Assembly (NCBI GenBank): GCA_964354215.1
Contig: CAYGYT010000048.1
Coordinates: 1-14,401, forward strand
Direction of reading: 5' to 3'
Length of the DNA stretch: 14,401 bases
Origin: CAVRZR01 sp964354215
GTDB lineage: Bacteria; Actinomycetota; Coriobacteriia; Anaerosomatales; CAVRZR01
The notes under the pieces are model-generated. The model saw only the letters and a list, made by a program, of their open reading frames with translations, did no database searches and was not told the origin of the DNA. How positions within the stretch are numbered: position 1 is the first letter of the stretch; each line of letters opens with the position of its first letter. Made by a program: the position numbers and the translations under genes. Of the stretch, positions 1-8,907 are shown in pieces.

Positions 1-996
1 TGGTGGAACGGTGCGACGGCGGAAGGTGCGGCCCAGCAGATCACCGTGGGTGCGGGCGCGACGGTCTCGAACATCAACGCGGCCATGAAGACGTTCAACG
101 GCTTCATCAAGGGCACGGTCACTATCGAGGCGGACAAACGGACTCTCGCGGGCATCAGCGTGTCAGCCGACCAGCACGACTCAACCACTGGCTGGAACTA
201 CGTAGGCAGCACGACGACCGCGGACGATGGCACGTACACGCTCGAGGTGCCTCCCGGCGAGATCCGCGTGTACTTCCAGGGCGACACTGCGAAGTACGCG
301 ACGCAGTACTACAACGGCGTGCTCGACAAGGAGAAGGCCACGTCCCTCAACATCAAGTCGGGCGATGTCAAGACCGGGATCAATGCGGCGATGTTCCCGC
401 CGGGAGTGCGGTTCACGCTCGGCGCCGCCCCCGCAGCCGTTGCATTCGGAAGCAAGACCACATTCACCGTGACGGTCCAGCGAGGGGCCGGCACCGCGCT
501 CACGGGCTACCGCATAGGCCTCGAGAAGCTCACGAGCGGCGGCTGGCTCAAGGCAGCCGAGTTCGAGCGCACGGATACGAACGGGAAGTGCACGTTCACG
601 CTCGCACCGACGCCGTGGTCCGAGACGTATCGCGCTACCTTCGCCGAGACCGACGACGCGCCGGTCGTCTACAGCAACCAGGTGACCGTGCGCACGATCG
701 ACGTCATCAGCGTGCCCAAGGGCAAGCCCACGGCGCGCAAGAACGTCGCCTTCACGGTGACCGGCACGATGAAGCCGATGCACTCGCCGGCGAAGGCCTA
801 TCTCGTCATCGTCGCCACGACGAAAGGCATGATGAAGACGTTCGCCTGCAGGTGCACGAACAGTGGAGGGGCCACGAACTACTCGGCGTTGGTCAAGCTC
901 CCGAAGGCCGGCGTCTGGAAGCTGGTCGCCAAGAACGCGAAGGACCCCGGGCACATCGCGGCGGCGAGCAAGCCGGCAACGATCAAGGTCAGGTAG
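1..996 (+). CDS. Repeat-containing cell-surface protein, C-terminal part (5' end outside window)
   Basis: The frame is open from base 1, so this is the last 331 codons of a longer protein; the GTG at 46 is internal. Residues 1-30 are the end of one repeat (starting WWNG) and are followed by a complete one ending around YYNG...INAAM. The WWNG and YYNG motifs lie 306 bases (102 residues) apart, so the protein carries tandem domains of about 102 residues. These look like carboxypeptidase-regulatory-like (transthyretin-type) beta domains, with a GTVT start, a DDGTYTLEVPPG turn and a closing INAAM. Residues after about 145 form two Ig-like beta domains (FTVTVQ..., FTVTGT...), and the chain ends in IKVR with no LPXTG signal or membrane anchor. 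The role is probably structural or adhesive outside the cell; the ligand is unknown. A hairpin follows the stop. Confidence 0.8.
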   Translation, partial: WWNGATAEGAAQQITVGAGATVSNINAAMKTFNGFIKGTVTIEADKRTLAGISVSADQHDSTTGWNYVGSTTTADDGTYTLEVPPGEIRVYFQGDTAKYATQYYNGVLDKEKATSLNIKSGDVKTGINAAMFPPGVRFTLGAAPAAVAFGSKTTFTVTVQRGAGTALTGYRIGLEKLTSGGWLKAAEFERTDTNGKCTFTLAPTPWSETYRATFAETDDAPVVYSNQVTVRTIDVISVPKGKPTARKNVAFTVTGTMKPMHSPAKAYLVIVATTKGMMKTFACRCTNSGGATNYSALVKLPKAGVWKLVAKNAKDPGHIAAASKPATIKVR

Positions 997-1006
997 CGTC
1001 CTGGCC

Positions 1007-1064
1007 GAGTCCCCCTAGGGTCTCGCCCTAGGCAGCCGCGGCCCAGACCGCTCAGGGGGACTCG
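1007..1064 (+). terminator. Nested/alternative hairpin after the surface-protein gene
   Basis: GAGTCCCCCT at 1007-1016 is perfectly complementary to AGGGGGACTC at 1054-1063, and C1006-G1064 adds one more pair. Inside it, CCTAGGG at 1014-1020 pairs with CCCTAGG at 1026-1032 across a 5-base loop. The two stems share 1014-1016, so they partly exclude each other. No T-tract follows. The location just after a stop codon suggests a transcription end or 3'-end stabiliser, but this is inference. Confidence 0.5.
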
Positions 1065-1099
1065 TACCAGAGTCGGATGTCGAGGCGTCCGCCGGTCGC

Positions 1100-1105
1100 T
1101 AGAAT
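1100..1105 (+). promoter_or_regulatory. -10 box TAGAAT for the small secreted protein gene
   Basis: TAGAAT matches the TAnnnT form of actinobacterial -10 elements and would give a start near 1112, leaving a leader of about 30 bases that contains GGGAGG at 1131-1136. No TTGACA-like -35 is evident. The same hexamer precedes selA and tRNA-Sec in this window. Confidence 0.45.
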
Positions 1106-1141
1106 CAGGATGCTCGGCTTGTGTCACCCTGGGAGGCCGCC

Positions 1142-1624
1142 ATGCGCCGACGAGCAGCGTTCGTGCTCGCACTCTGTCTGACGCTGTCGCTCGCGCCGAT
1201 GCCCCTGCCTGCGCGTGCCGCGGCTACCTACGTGAGTGCCCGTCCACCAGCTCGGCTCGTTTCGTATGCGCGCTCGATGGCCAAGCAGCACGTGGTGGTG
1301 TGGTATCCGTCGAGGCTTCCGAGGGGCTCCGTGGTCGAGTCGGTTCGCGTGTTTCAGGTGAAGCGGAGCCAGACGACGTCGGCGGGGGTCGTGTGCATCG
1401 TCAGCGTGAAGAACGGCTCGCAGCGTGTCTGGGTGTGGAACGGGCCGCGGCAGACAGTGATGGGTCTTTCGCGAGCCACGATCGCCTGGGGACCCTACCA
1501 GGCACGCGTCTACCAGCAGACAGCGGCGCTGCGCTGGACGCTGCACAGCTCGCACAGCGTGCGGGTGAGTACGTCGCTGACCCAGCTGAAGGTGATCGCC
1601 GCAAGCATGCGTGCGGTCAAGTAG
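1142..1624 (+). CDS. Small secreted protein of unknown function
   Basis: This gene encodes 160 residues. An in-frame GTG exists at 1121, but ATG 1142 is preferred: GGGAGG at 1131-1136 sits five bases before it, and the protein then begins with a textbook signal peptide (MRRR, a hydrophobic stretch at about residues 6-20, then PARAAA with likely cleavage near residue 28). The mature part is basic and rich in Val, Ser and Trp, with beta-strand-like stretches such as VCIVSVKNGSQRVWVWNG. It has a single Cys in the mature chain and no recognisable domain. It stands alone on + with its own -10 box at 1100 and converges on the next gene, with 20 bases between the stops. I do not recognise the family. 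Confidence 0.7.
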   Translation: MRRRAAFVLALCLTLSLAPMPLPARAAATYVSARPPARLVSYARSMAKQHVVVWYPSRLPRGSVVESVRVFQVKRSQTTSAGVVCIVSVKNGSQRVWVWNGPRQTVMGLSRATIAWGPYQARVYQQTAALRWTLHSSHSVRVSTSLTQLKVIAASMRAVK

Positions 1625-1644
1625 CGCTTCGCAGAGAAGGACCG

Positions 1645-2052
1645 CTAGTCGATACCGCCCACCGGCTCGAAGGTGATTCGGACGGGTTCGGTGCCCGGTA
1701 GGAATAGGGCGCCGACAAGTCCGACGAGCGCGACCAAGGCACCAGGGACGGGCAGTCCGAGTATGGCTGCGAACCCTACCGTGCCCACGACGGTGTCCAT
1801 CGTCATGGTGGCTCCGGCCGCCCATCCGATGAGCAGCATCAGTGAGAACGCGACGACACCCAAGCTCATGAAGCCGACGGCGACGGCAAGTGGCACGCGG
1901 AAAGGACTGCGCCATGCGAACGCCCGGTAGACGGCGAAAGCGAGCGCTGGAACGCACCCGTAGATGGTCGCGGCGATCGGTGCGTACGCGGTCATGCCGA
2001 GTCCCGCTATGATGAACACAAGCGCCAGAGCAAAGGGCCAACGAGCTGCCAT
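1645..2052 (-). CDS. Small integral membrane protein of unknown function
   Basis: The protein has 135 residues with an ATG start at 2052 preceded on this strand by an AGGAAC-type ribosome site. Four hydrophobic segments are visible, at about residues 5-25, 27-45, 54-80 and 86-117, the last one broken by Gly/Pro. A short polar loop (RAFAWRSPFR) lies between segments 2 and 3, and the C-terminal tail is soluble (EPVRITFEPVGGID). There are no catalytic motifs. The Gly/Ala/Val-rich helices resemble small uncharacterised membrane proteins common in actinobacteria. It is convergent with the secreted protein and divergent from the substrate-binding protein, so it is probably a single-gene unit. Confidence 0.65.
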   Translation of the reverse strand: MAARWPFALALVFIIAGLGMTAYAPIAATIYGCVPALAFAVYRAFAWRSPFRVPLAVAVGFMSLGVVAFSLMLLIGWAAGATMTMDTVVGTVGFAAILGLPVPGALVALVGLVGALFLPGTEPVRITFEPVGGID

Positions 2053-2228
2053 CTCGCCATCCGTTCCTGGTGATGCTGCACGAGCACCTGTTCCGCAGGT
2101 CTCTCGGTTCCAGCCTACACCTTGGGCGGGCCGTCAGCTTCGGCGAGGATCCTCCGGAGCCGGCCCTCGCGCACGGTTCGGCGGCGGGTACGTTCTGGTT
2201 GTCCGCAAGTGAGGCAGGGGATTGGGTC
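2053..2228. other. Divergent intergenic region
   Basis: These 176 bases separate the membrane protein (-) from the substrate-binding protein (+). TACGTT at 2189-2194 fits a TAnnnT -10 box about 35 bases before the + gene, but no -35 is visible and I would not insist on it. A reading frame in phase with the + gene runs through this region from ATG 2070, but it lacks secretion-signal character. I see no RNA gene, repeat or strong hairpin here. Confidence 0.35.
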
Positions 2229-3944
2229 ATGAGGACTCGAACGCTCGTTTCTATCGGGGTCGCCCTTGCCGTGGCCGCGTCCACGGTGGTCTCGGCTGTC
2301 CCGGCCACGCTCGTTGCCGACACGAGCTCCGTCTCGCAGGTCGAGCGCTCGCCACTCCGATCGCTCGATGCATCGGCTGGTGGTGTCCTTGCCGTGGGCA
2401 TGACCGAGCCGTACTCCATCGATCCGTACAACGCTTTCGGCGACGGCGCGCAGGTAGCTCAGGCGCTCTTCGACAGCCTCACGAGTGTCGACCCTCTCGA
2501 TGCGACGCGCGTGCTGCCCGCAGCGGCCGCGAGCTGGACCGTGAGTTCGGACGCCACCGTGTGGACGTTCTCGCTCGATCCGGACGGCAGCTACTCGGAC
2601 GGCACGCCCGTGACCGCGCAGGACTTCGTGTACGGATGGAACCGTATCGCCAGTCCGGCGACCCTGAATCCGGCAACCGGCGAGACCGACGCCTCGCTGG
2701 TCTCGTATCACCTGGGACTGGTGAAGGGATACGCGGCCGTCGAGAGCGGTGCCGCCACTGCACTCGCCGGAGTCAAGGCGATCGACAGCACCACATTGCA
2801 GGTCACGCTGGGGCGACCGTACGCGGACTTCGCCCACGTTGTGGCGAGTCCCGCCCTTGCACCGGTTCCGAAGCGCTACGTCGAAGGCGGGGTGCTGTAC
2901 AACGGTGACACGCTCACATTCGCCGAGATGCCGATCGGCAACGGCCCGTTCAAGATGGCCGAACCGTGGGTCCGCGGCGCACGCATCCGCCTCGCTCGGA
3001 ACGAACGCTACGACGGTCCGGCTCCGCACATCGACGGTATCGACTTCATGTTCTTCGGCGATGCTGATGCGTATGCCAAACTCCGGGCGGGCAATCTCGA
3101 CTTCGCCCAGGTCCCTGAGGCGAGCATGGCCAGCGCGATAGCGGCATTCGGTCTCTCCCCCAACGGGTACAAGGCCAACCCCAGCTCGCAGGTTCTGAAG
3201 GGCACCGAGAACTCCCTCTACTATGTGGCGCTCAATACTCGCGACCGGGTCCTCTCGAAACCCAAGGTCCGCCAGGCGATCTCGTACGCCATCGATCGCC
3301 AGGCGATATCAACTCAGGTGTACAAGGGCACGTGGGTGCCGGCGGATGGCGTGGTGCCGCCGGGAGTCGCGGGCTACCGACGCGGTGCGTGGCCGACGAC
3401 GCGCTACAACGTGGCGCTGGCGAAGAAGACCCTCGCCGCGGCCGGCTATCCGCGCGGGCGCGGGCTGCCGGTCCTCACGCTGTACTTCAACAAGCAGGGC
3501 GCCGGACAAGCAGCGGCCATGGCGCGTGTCAAGGCCGACCTCGCCAAGGTCGGCATCCGAGTCACTACCAGGGCCCTCGACTTCGCGGTTGCTCTCGACC
3601 TGTTGGGGCGGGGCAAGTTCCAGATGGCGCGCCTCGGCTGGATCGCGGACTACCGGGTCGCCGACAACGTGCTCTTTCCGCTGTTCGAGACCGGGTCGGG
3701 CGACAACTACTCGAAGCTCTCCAACGCCGCTGTTCACGCCGGACTCGCGAAGGCGCGGGCGACACTCGACTGGTCCGCGCGCATCAAGGCCTATCGAGAC
3801 ATCGATTCACGGGTCGCCGCATTGACGCCTGTCGTTCCGCTCCTGTTCCTAGCCCACCATGCGGTGACGTCGTCACGGGTGCACGACCTGACGTATGACT
3901 CCTCGGGATTCATCGATTTCGGGAGCGTTTGGCTGACGCCGTAG
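2229..3944 (+). CDS. Extracellular solute-binding protein, family 5 (oligopeptide-type ABC transporter)
   Basis: The protein has 571 residues from ATG 2229. The frame is open to 2070, but only from 2229 does the chain begin with a signal peptide (MRTRTLVSIGVALAVAASTVVSAVPA). Hallmarks of SBP_bac_5 proteins follow in order: a start such as LAVGMTEPYSIDPYN, the early WTVSSDATVWTFSLD, the DGTPVTAQDFVYGWNR strand, GNGPFKM, ALNTRDRVLSKPKVRQAISY with a following AIDR, and near the end GWIADYRVADNVLFPLF. OppA/DppA relatives bind peptides or other solutes outside the membrane and pass them to an ABC permease. There is no lipobox Cys, so it would be released or anchored through the uncleaved signal. 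No permease or ATPase gene is adjacent, so it is an orphan; the ligand cannot be told from sequence. Confidence 0.9.
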   Translation: MRTRTLVSIGVALAVAASTVVSAVPATLVADTSSVSQVERSPLRSLDASAGGVLAVGMTEPYSIDPYNAFGDGAQVAQALFDSLTSVDPLDATRVLPAAAASWTVSSDATVWTFSLDPDGSYSDGTPVTAQDFVYGWNRIASPATLNPATGETDASLVSYHLGLVKGYAAVESGAATALAGVKAIDSTTLQVTLGRPYADFAHVVASPALAPVPKRYVEGGVLYNGDTLTFAEMPIGNGPFKMAEPWVRGARIRLARNERYDGPAPHIDGIDFMFFGDADAYAKLRAGNLDFAQVPEASMASAIAAFGLSPNGYKANPSSQVLKGTENSLYYVALNTRDRVLSKPKVRQAISYAIDRQAISTQVYKGTWVPADGVVPPGVAGYRRGAWPTTRYNVALAKKTLAAAGYPRGRGLPVLTLYFNKQGAGQAAAMARVKADLAKVGIRVTTRALDFAVALDLLGRGKFQMARLGWIADYRVADNVLFPLFETGSGDNYSKLSNAAVHAGLAKARATLDWSARIKAYRDIDSRVAALTPVVPLLFLAHHAVTSSRVHDLTYDSSGFIDFGSVWLTP

Positions 3945-3970
3945 CTGCGGATTCTATCGCTGCGTCGTCC

Positions 3971-3991
3971 CGCGCGCTCTCTCACCGCGCG
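3971..3991. terminator. Weak hairpin between convergent genes
   Basis: CGCGCG at 3971-3976 pairs with CGCGCG at 3986-3991 over a 9-base loop, in the 63-base gap between two convergent stop codons. There is no T-tract on either strand, so termination is inferred from position only. Confidence 0.25.
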
Positions 3992-4007
3992 TGAGTACTC
4001 TCTCGAG

Positions 4008-4595
4008 CTAGAGCCCGGGCATCTGAGCCCCGTCGCACGAGAGCCTGAAGCGTGGGTCTCTCGGCGGGTTCATGAGTGGACTGACCAGCTCGTGCCGGAT
4101 CAGCACGCCACCGTGGTACTCGATCTCGTCGAGTGGCGTGAAACCGACCTTCTTCGCGACTCGCAACGAAGCGGCGTTCTCGGGATCGATGCAGGAGATC
4201 ACCCGATCGAATCCTATGACCGAGAAGCAGTAGTCGACCACCGCCCTACCCGCCTCGGTCGCCAGTCCGGCGCCCCAGAGCTCCCTGCGGAGGGTCCAGC
4301 CCACTTCGATGTCGGGAGCGAACGCGCAACCAGGCCCCGAGAATCCCACGACGCCGCAGCAGTCGTCCGACGGTGGGGCTTTGAGCTGCAGCGCCCAGCG
4401 GCACCAGCCCCAATCTCGCTGCATTCGCATCTGCCGATCCACGAAATCGGTCACGTGCTCACGGACGTCCGTGCCCCATGGGCCGAGGAAACGCGTGACC
4501 TCCGGGTCGGATGCGAGGGCGATCATGCCCTCGATGTCGTCGGCAGTCCATTCTCGGGCGAGCAGTCGCTCGGTCTCGATGATCGTACGTCCCAC
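4008..4595 (-). CDS. GNAT-family N-acetyltransferase, RimJ/RimL-like
   Basis: The protein has 195 residues from GTG 4595. An upstream in-frame GTG at 4601 would overlap the ribosome site GGAGG (4601-4605 on this strand), whereas GTG 4595 lies five bases beyond it. The order is typical of the Acetyltransf_3 group: TERLLAREWTADD near the N-terminus, then DPEVTRFLGPWG, a central beta strand CGVVGFSGP, the acetyl-CoA-binding region EVGWTLRRELWGAGLATEAG (a variant of the Q/RxxGxG/A loop), then FDRVISCIDPENAASLRVAKK with the conserved N and S, and GF. Such enzymes transfer acetyl from acetyl-CoA to an amine, often a protein N-terminus or small amine; the substrate is unknown. The gene is divergent from the lipoprotein gene and convergent with the solute-binding gene. 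Confidence 0.88.
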   Translation of the reverse strand: MGRTIIETERLLAREWTADDIEGMIALASDPEVTRFLGPWGTDVREHVTDFVDRQMRMQRDWGWCRWALQLKAPPSDDCCGVVGFSGPGCAFAPDIEVGWTLRRELWGAGLATEAGRAVVDYCFSVIGFDRVISCIDPENAASLRVAKKVGFTPLDEIEYHGGVLIRHELVSPLMNPPRDPRFRLSCDGAQMPGL

Positions 4596-4611
4596 ACGCA
4601 CCTCCGCCGAA

Positions 4612-4617
4612 ACGGTA
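4612..4617 (-). promoter_or_regulatory. Possible -10 box TACCGT for the acetyltransferase gene
   Basis: On the minus strand TACCGT fits TAnnnT and would put transcription start only about 5-10 bases before GGAGG and the GTG start, giving a very short leader. It lies about 15 bases from the opposing TAGACT box, so the two promoters are back to back around the palindrome TAGCGCTA (4626-4633). Confidence 0.25.
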
Positions 4618-4631
4618 GCACGGCGTAGCGC

Positions 4632-4637
4632 TAGACT
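4632..4637 (+). promoter_or_regulatory. -10 box TAGACT for the lipoprotein gene
   Basis: TAGACT fits TAnnnT and resembles the TAGAAT boxes elsewhere in the window. It predicts a start near 4644 and a leader of about 18 bases containing AAAGGAG (4646-4652) nine bases before ATG 4662. Confidence 0.4.
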
Positions 4638-4661
4638 GTCGGCGGAAAGGAGCAGGGAGCG

Positions 4662-5204
4662 ATGAAGCGAGACGGCGTGAGAGCTACGGATCGTGGCGGG
4701 CTGGCGGCGTTCCTAGTTGCCCTGTTCTGTACCGCCGCGTTGTTGACGGGCTGCATCTACGTTGGGGGCGAGCGCCCTGTGGGTGGCTGGCAGACCGCCC
4801 CGCGCTCGATCGACGACGACTGGCGCCGGCTCGACATGCAGGAGCTCATGGCCTACTCGGATACGTGGTTCGCGGTGGACCCCCAGCAGCGCGGCACCGT
4901 GAAGGGCTTCGCGAACGGCGCCGCGAAAGTCGCGGCCGACGGCGGGTACTTCGAGCTCGCGGTGATATCGCGGCAGAACAACGTCCCCGTACAGCAGACG
5001 GTGCGCATCTTCTTCGACAAGTGGACGCCGCTCTACGTCGACGGCGAGCGCGCGGGCACCGTGCTCGAGGGATTCACCACGCAAGGCGGCTACGACGTGA
5101 AACGCGGAGGACGCATCCTCGCGGTGCCCTTCCACGTGAACGGCGGGCGCCTGTTCGCCGAGCGCGTGAACGTGCTCGCGGACACGGCGCCGGTGGTGCC
5201 GTAG
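4662..5204 (+). CDS. Small lipoprotein of unknown function
   Basis: The protein has 180 residues from ATG 4662, with AAAGGAG nine bases upstream. The N-terminus is a lipoprotein signal: charged residues, a hydrophobic stretch (about residues 14-29), then the lipobox LLTGC with Cys31 as the lipidated residue, so it should be anchored to the outer face of the membrane. The mature domain of about 150 residues has alternating polar and hydrophobic strands (YFELAVISRQ, TVRIFFDKWTPLYVDGE) and no further Cys. No known domain is recognised. It ends 37 bases before selA on the same strand; co-transcription is possible, but selA has its own -10 box. A link to selenium metabolism is not supported by sequence. 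Confidence 0.75.
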   Translation: MKRDGVRATDRGGLAAFLVALFCTAALLTGCIYVGGERPVGGWQTAPRSIDDDWRRLDMQELMAYSDTWFAVDPQQRGTVKGFANGAAKVAADGGYFELAVISRQNNVPVQQTVRIFFDKWTPLYVDGERAGTVLEGFTTQGGYDVKRGGRILAVPFHVNGGRLFAERVNVLADTAPVVP

Positions 5205-5228
5205 CGCCACTCGGCGCGTTGCCTCGGG

Positions 5229-5234
5229 TAGAAT
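5229..5234 (+). promoter_or_regulatory. -10 box TAGAAT for leaderless selA transcription
   Basis: TAGAAT is followed by exactly seven bases and then the GTG start of selA at 5242. This TAnnnT-N7-GTG spacing is the classical layout for leaderless transcripts in actinobacteria, and the gap before GTG contains no convincing Shine-Dalgarno sequence. No -35 box is visible. Confidence 0.5.
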
Positions 5235-5241
5235 CGCAGGC

Positions 5242-6651
5242 GTGACTCCTGACGCCGACATCCAGGCACGCCTTCGCGCGCTGCCGAAGACCGACGAGCT
5301 GCTCGCGCGCCCCGAAATGGCCGCCGAGCTGGAACGGATCCCGCGCGCGCTCCTCCTCGACGCTGTGCGCGACGCGGTCGACAGCGTGCGCGAGCGGATC
5401 CTCGGCGGTGCGGAAGTGGAGCCTTCCGCGGATGCGATCGTGCGTGACGCGGTCGCGCGCGCCGAGCTCGCCGCACGCCCGTCGCTTCGGCCCGTCATCA
5501 ACGCGACCGGCATCATCGTGCACACCAACCTCGGGCGGAGCCTGCTCTCGCAAGCCGCCGCGTCGGCGGTCAGGGACGTAGCGACGCACTACTCGACGCT
5601 CGAGTACGACGTGGCGAGTGGGGAGCGCGGGTCGCGGCACGTACACGTCGAGTCGCTGCTCACGCGCCTCACGGGCGCTGAAGCCGCGATGGCGGTCAAC
5701 AACAACGCCGCCGCCGTCATGCTCGGCATCGCGGCGCTCTCCCGCGGCAAAGAAGCGATCGTCTCGCGCGGGCAGCTCGTCGAGATCGGCGGCTCGTTCC
5801 GCATCCCCGACATCATGCGCGAGTCGGGCGCGACCATGATCGAGGTCGGCACGACGAACAAGACGCATCTCGCCGACTACGAAAGCGCCATCACCGAGCG
5901 CACCGGACTCCTGCTCAAGGTGCACTCGAGCAACTTCCGCGTCGTCGGCTTCACCGAGGAGGTTTCGGTTGCCGATCTCGTGCACCTGGGAGCCAAGCAC
6001 GGTATCCCGGTGTTCGAGGACCAGGGTTCCGGCGTGCTCATCGACGTGCGTCGCTACGGGCTGCCGTACGAGCCCACCGTGGGCGAGAGCGTGGACGCCG
6101 GAGCGCACCTCGTGTCGTGCTCGGGCGACAAGCTGCTGGGCGGGCCCCAAGCCGGCATCCTCGTCGGCACGTGGGACGTCATCCAACGCCTCAAGAAGCA
6201 CCCGATGGCTCGAGCCGTGCGCCTCGACAAGATGACGCTCGCCGCCCTCGAGACCACGCTTCGCGCGTACCTCGACGTCGAGCGCGCGCTCCGCGAGATA
6301 CCCACGCTGCGCATGCTCACCGCGTCGCAGGCCGACATCGGCGCGCGTGCCGAGTCGCTCGCAGCGCAGCTCCGCGATGCGCTGCCGGCCGATAGGGCGA
6401 CTATCGAGACCGCCGAGGACGTGTCGCGCGCGGGCGGCGGGGCCCTCCCGCTCGCCGATATCCCCACGGTCGTCGTCGCGATCGAGCCTCGCGGGATGTC
6501 GGACGACGCGCTCGAAGCGGCGCTTCGCCTCGGTGAACCGTGCATCATCGCGCGCATCCACGAGGGCCGGCTTCTCATCGACCCGCGCACGCTTTCTCCG
6601 GCCGAGCAGGACATCGTGGCCGCGCGCGTGGCCGCTGCGCTCGGCGGGTAG
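5242..6651 (+). CDS. selA: L-seryl-tRNA(Sec) selenium transferase (selenocysteine synthase)
   Basis: The protein has 469 residues, close to the 463 of E. coli SelA. This PLP enzyme converts seryl-tRNA(Sec) to selenocysteyl-tRNA(Sec) in the cytoplasm, using selenophosphate; bacterial SelA is a ring-shaped decamer. The N-terminal helical region (to about residue 75) would bind tRNA. Then come RPVINATGIIVHTNLGRS (about 83-100), YDVASGERGSRHVH, the AVNNNAAAVML loop, GEIGGSFRIPD-like (here VEIGGSFRIPDIM), EVGTTNKTHLADYE, and the PLP site SGDKLLGGPQAGI, whose Lys297 corresponds to E. coli Lys295. The start is GTG 5242 because TAGAAT lies seven bases before it and the protein aligns in length from there. 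The small Cys protein follows 43 bases downstream, then selB. Confidence 0.97.
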   Translation: MTPDADIQARLRALPKTDELLARPEMAAELERIPRALLLDAVRDAVDSVRERILGGAEVEPSADAIVRDAVARAELAARPSLRPVINATGIIVHTNLGRSLLSQAAASAVRDVATHYSTLEYDVASGERGSRHVHVESLLTRLTGAEAAMAVNNNAAAVMLGIAALSRGKEAIVSRGQLVEIGGSFRIPDIMRESGATMIEVGTTNKTHLADYESAITERTGLLLKVHSSNFRVVGFTEEVSVADLVHLGAKHGIPVFEDQGSGVLIDVRRYGLPYEPTVGESVDAGAHLVSCSGDKLLGGPQAGILVGTWDVIQRLKKHPMARAVRLDKMTLAALETTLRAYLDVERALREIPTLRMLTASQADIGARAESLAAQLRDALPADRATIETAEDVSRAGGGALPLADIPTVVVAIEPRGMSDDALEAALRLGEPCIIARIHEGRLLIDPRTLSPAEQDIVAARVAAALGG

Positions 6652-6694
6652 CTGCGCCCCAGACTCAGGACGTCGAACGACGAAGGAGCACACC

Positions 6695-6969
6695 ATGGCA
6701 GGTCCAGCTGGTCTTCCGGTCCGCGTCGAAGTGACCGAGATCCTGGTAGGCGGCGAGTGCCCCGTTGGCATCAAGCCCGGGCAGACGTGGGAGATTCGCG
6801 ACGGCATCCTGCCCGAGGGCATGTGCGGCTCGGCCTGGAACGGCATCCAGCACTACGTGTTCGCGCTGCGCGCCGGAGGCACGATGCCGTGGAGCGGCGA
6901 GGCCGAGATCTCCGCGTGCTGCCCCGACCCGTCGAACCCGGTCGTCTTCAAGATGACGGTGATCGAGGA

Positions 6970-6973
<4 letters not shown>
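6695..6973 (+). CDS. TIGR04076-like small Cys-containing protein between selA and selB
   Basis: The protein has 92 residues from ATG 6695, with AAGGAG at 6683-6688 six bases before it. The layout, VRVEVTEILVGGECPVGIKPG, then G-I-LPEGMCGSAWNGI and a mid-chain LRAGG followed by a late ACCPDP, matches my recollection of the TIGR04076 family: small proteins of anaerobes with conserved Cys, Gly-rich turns and no known reaction. Four Cys are visible (22, 44, 75, 76), enough for a metal or redox site, but this is inference. The stop TGA overlaps the GTG start of selB (GTGA), so the two are translationally coupled. Its position inside the sel cluster suggests a role in selenium handling or a simple passenger; sequence cannot decide. 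Confidence 0.8.
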
Positions 6974-8901
<1,928 letters not shown>

Positions 8902-8907
8902 CGCGCC

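Noticed and set aside
3..1031. A 342-codon frame on + overlapping the surface protein
   Set aside because: Composition is Arg/His/Gly-rich and domain-free, while the other frame has beta-repeat domains and a stop near the hairpin.
1124..2431. A 435-codon open frame on -
   Set aside because: It overlaps three better genes (secreted protein, membrane protein, start of the binding protein) and has the Arg/His-rich composition of an artefact.
5074..6846. A 590-codon open frame on - across selA
   Set aside because: It is opposite a clear selA gene with all family motifs, is rich in Arg/His/Asp as expected for GC-rich antisense frames, and shows no domain.
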